From Heliocidaris erythrogramma (lineage: Eukaryota > Echinodermata > Echinoidea > Camarodonta > Echinometridae): a stretch of DNA of 64,000 nucleotides. The notes beneath the pieces are model-generated. The model was given only the letters and a program-made list of their open reading frames with translations. It was not told where the DNA came from and ran no database searches. Each line of letters starts with the position of its first letter. Within the stretch, counting starts at the first letter, position 1. This document shows, in pieces, positions 61,405 through 64,000 of this stretch. The position numbers and the translations under genes are program-made. The stretch covers positions 45,957,697 to 46,021,696 of the forward strand of contig CM046858.1 of the NCBI GenBank assembly GCA_025617745.1, read 5' to 3'.

Positions 61405-62336
61405 AGTAGAACGTTGATGATTTTAAATATTGGCTTAATACTTATTATTGCATAGATGGCATAAATTAAACAAGGTTATCCAAATTCAACGCTTGGAAAC
61501 ATTTGAAGTAATGATTATTATCAATTATAAAACGGTAAAATACAGCCCCCGATATAGCAGCTGAAGAGCTCCTCGAACGCTGCTGAGATATGTGACGACA
61601 CACCCTGGACCAGTCCTGTCTAAGCAGACGATGTCCCATAACATCTTACACATTTTTCAGAGCCTATTTTGTCATCTCCTCTTCACTTATTTCTCTTCCT
61701 TCACTAGCGTCAGTCTTAATGTTAGTCTGTTGCCTCACTCTTAACTTCGTGTATGGTATTATTTTGATGAAAAATGCAGCGTTAAAAAAATAAAGGAATC
61801 AGTCACTTGTAAACAAAATAAGACGCCATTGTATTTTCAGCTGTTTGCACCGGGGCATGTTCGGCGTTTCAAGAGGGAACGAATACCATCCTGCTATTAT
61901 TCGGAGGGCTTTTCAATTTGAAAGTGGGGTTTATTTCATTGATCATTGACCCTTCTCCTATGTATTTACAATCAAACGGTTTTAGCTATCAGAATCAGTT
62001 TCACTTTCCCTTTATAATGGTGTGAAATAAGGTCATGTTTAAATACACCAAACTCTTTATAATTTGATAAATAATTGCATTGCAATTACGTTCATTCACT
62101 ATAGGACGTCGTCTGCTTAAGCAGGATCGATCCCGAGTGTGACGACATCAAAACATCGCTATATTTCTGGCGAATCCTCGGATATTCCAGATGCTGAGAA
62201 GAGCTTTTATTTGTGTTGTTTTTATAATCACCAGATACTCAGTTGACATAAAACTTATAAGATTGCCATCTGTAAGCTTCCCAGTTTCTAGTGATACATT
62301 AATTGCCATATTTGTGATTTTCTTTGAATATCTACT
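61405..62336. mobile_element. 932-bp TTAA-flanked element, copy B
   Basis: Same orientation and same length as 16250-17181, with only scattered single-base differences by eye. TTAA lies at 61401-61404 and 62337-62340. Both copies are non-coding. The shared length suggests two recent insertions of one subfamily. Confidence 0.88.
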
Positions 62337-62760
62337 TTAACGTCAAATTTCTATTTCTATTGTTAGGATTCGCCTTTCCGTAGGAGATAGACTTATAATA
62401 TATATACATTCTCACTTTTATTTTGAAATTGTCGGTGTCTGCCTTTTGGAAATTTCAATATGGATTATTACTTTTCATCCCAACTGAATGATAAGAATCT
62501 AAGGTAGCTTACCAAAATGAAGTGGCATGAAATGTAGCATGAAAATGGCAAGATTGTTGGTAATAATGGTAAATTAAAAAGTTGTAATTTGAAATGACAG
62601 TTTTGGCTAATATTATGCCTAATCAAAGTAGTAGAGGTATTTTTATTCGCCCCTGCGATGTGTTTCTAAATTAATGCAGTAAAATAATGATTTTCAACAA
62701 TATTCATTTTGCTTCGCTAAGCTCCCTAACAAATATCAATTCTCACAAAACAAATTATGA
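62337..62760. other. Non-coding stretch
   Basis: Nothing supported. Confidence 0.5.
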
Positions 62761-63078
62761 AATGAAGATTCTCTGATCTACAATGTCTAACTCACCCATG
62801 ATCAACATACATAATGAAGATTCTCTGATCTACAATGTCTAACTCACCCATGATCAACATACATAATGAAGATTCTCTGATCTACAATGTCTAACTCACC
62901 CATGATCAACATACATAATGAAGATTCTCTGATCTACAATGTCTAACTCACCCATGATCAACATACATAATGAAGATTCTCTGATCTACAATGTCTATCT
63001 CACCCATGATCAACATACATAATAAAGATTCTCTGATCTACAATGTCTAACTCACCCATGATCAACATACATAATAAA
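62761..63078. repeat. 52-bp tandem array, about 6 copies
   Basis: Units start at 62761, 62813, 62865, 62917, 62969 and 63021, with the words GAAGATTCTCTGATCTACAA and TGTCTAACTCACCCATGATC. They are nearly identical, with only single changes (CTATCT, AATAAAG). There are no spacers. Confidence 0.95.
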
Positions 63079-63080
63079 GT

Positions 63081-63265
63081 GCAAAGAACTACACCGAGCA
63101 TGAATGAGGACCTGAGAAAACCCTTCTCAACCCCTTATTCATCTACCATACCCTCACCCAACCCACTTATCACTAATCAATTCCTCTCTCACCATCAAAG
63201 AAAAATCAATCTCTGATTCTCTCTGGGCTGGTACCATCTTCATACTGCTGTCAACACACCCTGTC

Positions 63266-63300
<35 letters not shown>

Positions 63301-63429
63301 ACTCTTACTCTTGTAGTATAGGAATGTGAGAGTATTGTACTGGTATTTTATTAGAAGACACAGCATTTCACATGTATGCTGCTCTTACTTGCAATTCTCA
63401 TTTTGAAGTAAACAGATCCAAGTATGAAC
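63081..63429. other. Non-coding stretch with CT microsatellite
   Basis: A CT dinucleotide tract lies at 63268-63302. No exon is supported. Confidence 0.6.
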
Positions 63430-63695
63430 CCATCCACATGGGGTAAACTCGCTATTCATAAGGACCACTTATTAATACTGACCGCTTTCCATAACACGTG
63501 ACTAAATGAATAGCAGTTTTGTATGAATAGCGGTCCTCTATATAGCGAGCAAACCATAGACAAATTACCTCGCTATTCATAAGGACCTCCATTCATAATG
63601 ACCATTATTCATAAGGACCGCTATTCATAACGCGTGTTAAATGAATAGCGGTTTTTTATGAATAGCGGTCCTTATGAACAGCGAGTGGACCCCCT
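63430..63695. repeat. Cluster of CGCTATTCATAAGGACC hairpins
   Basis: The word occurs forward near 63448, 63571 and 63612 (a related ATTATTCATAAGGACC near 63602) and inverted near 63530 and 63650-63690. This gives two successive hairpins, each bounded by CTCGC and GCGAG-like ends. No coding. Confidence 0.75.
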
Positions 63696-64000
63696 CCACA
63701 TTACTGCCACCTGATCACACCAAGACATCTTCAGGTAGATGGATATCATGAATGAGATAGGGTTAAAAAATCCAAGTACAGTCAACCTCGCTTAAGGAGT
63801 CGTAGTAGTAGACGACTTAATAGTCGTTCAAGTCGATGAAAATAAAAAGTCTGAATTTATCCTCATAGACTTACATGTGTTAATCCTATGCCGATTTTTG
63901 TAGGTCGAATACTCCCCTGTATCGATAAAATTGTCAGAACAATACCATTAAAAAGCATTAAATTTACACTGCGCACGTCGCACTAGACGGCGATGTGAAA
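63696..64000. other. Non-coding stretch to the window end
   Basis: Contains CAACCTCGCTTAAGGAGTCG near 63783 with GACGACTTAATAGTCG-like words, possibly part of another dispersed repeat that continues past the window. No exon is seen. Confidence 0.5.

Overview
The window looks like nuclear DNA of a marine invertebrate, most likely an echinoderm such as a sea urchin. The basis is long AT-rich non-coding stretches, split genes with short phase-0 exons, DIRS-type tyrosine-recombinase retrotransposons, pearl/CvE-like repeats with a tandem core, many TTAA-flanked inverted-repeat elements, and CR1/L2/RTE-like LINE tails. The species call is inference. There is no bacterial-style gene organisation, no CRISPR array and no complete protein-coding gene. 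Most long open frames are repeats or shadows.

Host-type coding content is small. Three minus-strand exons at 14088-13908, 12452-12216 and 11615-11397 have matching phases and encode a pre-PET cysteine motif, a PET domain and a first LIM zinc finger. This is a prickle/testin-family gene whose first exons and remaining LIM domains are not visible here. A plus-strand exon at 36047-36247 encodes a Myb/SANT-like (trihelix) DNA-binding domain ending at a splice donor; it may belong to a gene or to a Harbinger-type transposon.

Left part (1-8.5 kb): AT-rich DNA, a head-to-head pair of octamer sites, a 28-bp perfect palindrome, then DIRS element 1 (about 3641-8547, coded on minus). It is broken, has lost the core of its RNase H, carries an altered reverse transcriptase active site, and is split by a 653-bp inverted-repeat element with a 4-bp target duplication. 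Middle part (8.5-30 kb): the PET-LIM exons with repeats in an intron; a 932-bp TTAA element whose near-twin lies 45 kb away; a 2.5-kb palindromic array of 290-bp units each holding a tRNA-like Pol III cassette; a hammerhead-like motif; a 603-bp TTAA foldback element; a pearl-like element; a 13-copy 92-bp array; and a LINE tail.

Right part (30-64 kb): palindromes, the Myb/SANT exon, a 40-bp array, three LINE 3' ends, a 3.1-kb array of a 74-bp hairpin-bearing monomer, and then a Tc1/mariner-type long-inverted-repeat element (48548-56325) into whose centre a GC-rich DIRS element 2 (about 49305-55417) has inserted. DIRS element 2 keeps its terminal repeats, its internal complementary region and an intact Y-L-D-D motif, but has frameshifts, a nonsense codon and internal duplications. 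The last 6 kb hold several small inverted-repeat elements, the second 932-bp TTAA copy, a 52-bp array and a cluster of hairpins.

The most unusual structures are the tRNA-like palindromic array at 18.2-20.6 kb, the reconstructable nesting of mobile elements in both DIRS copies, and arrays that repeat transcription-factor-like motifs (DR1 motifs in the pearl core, a GGGGCGTGG motif in the 92-bp repeat). I found no evidence of a coherent new gene system.
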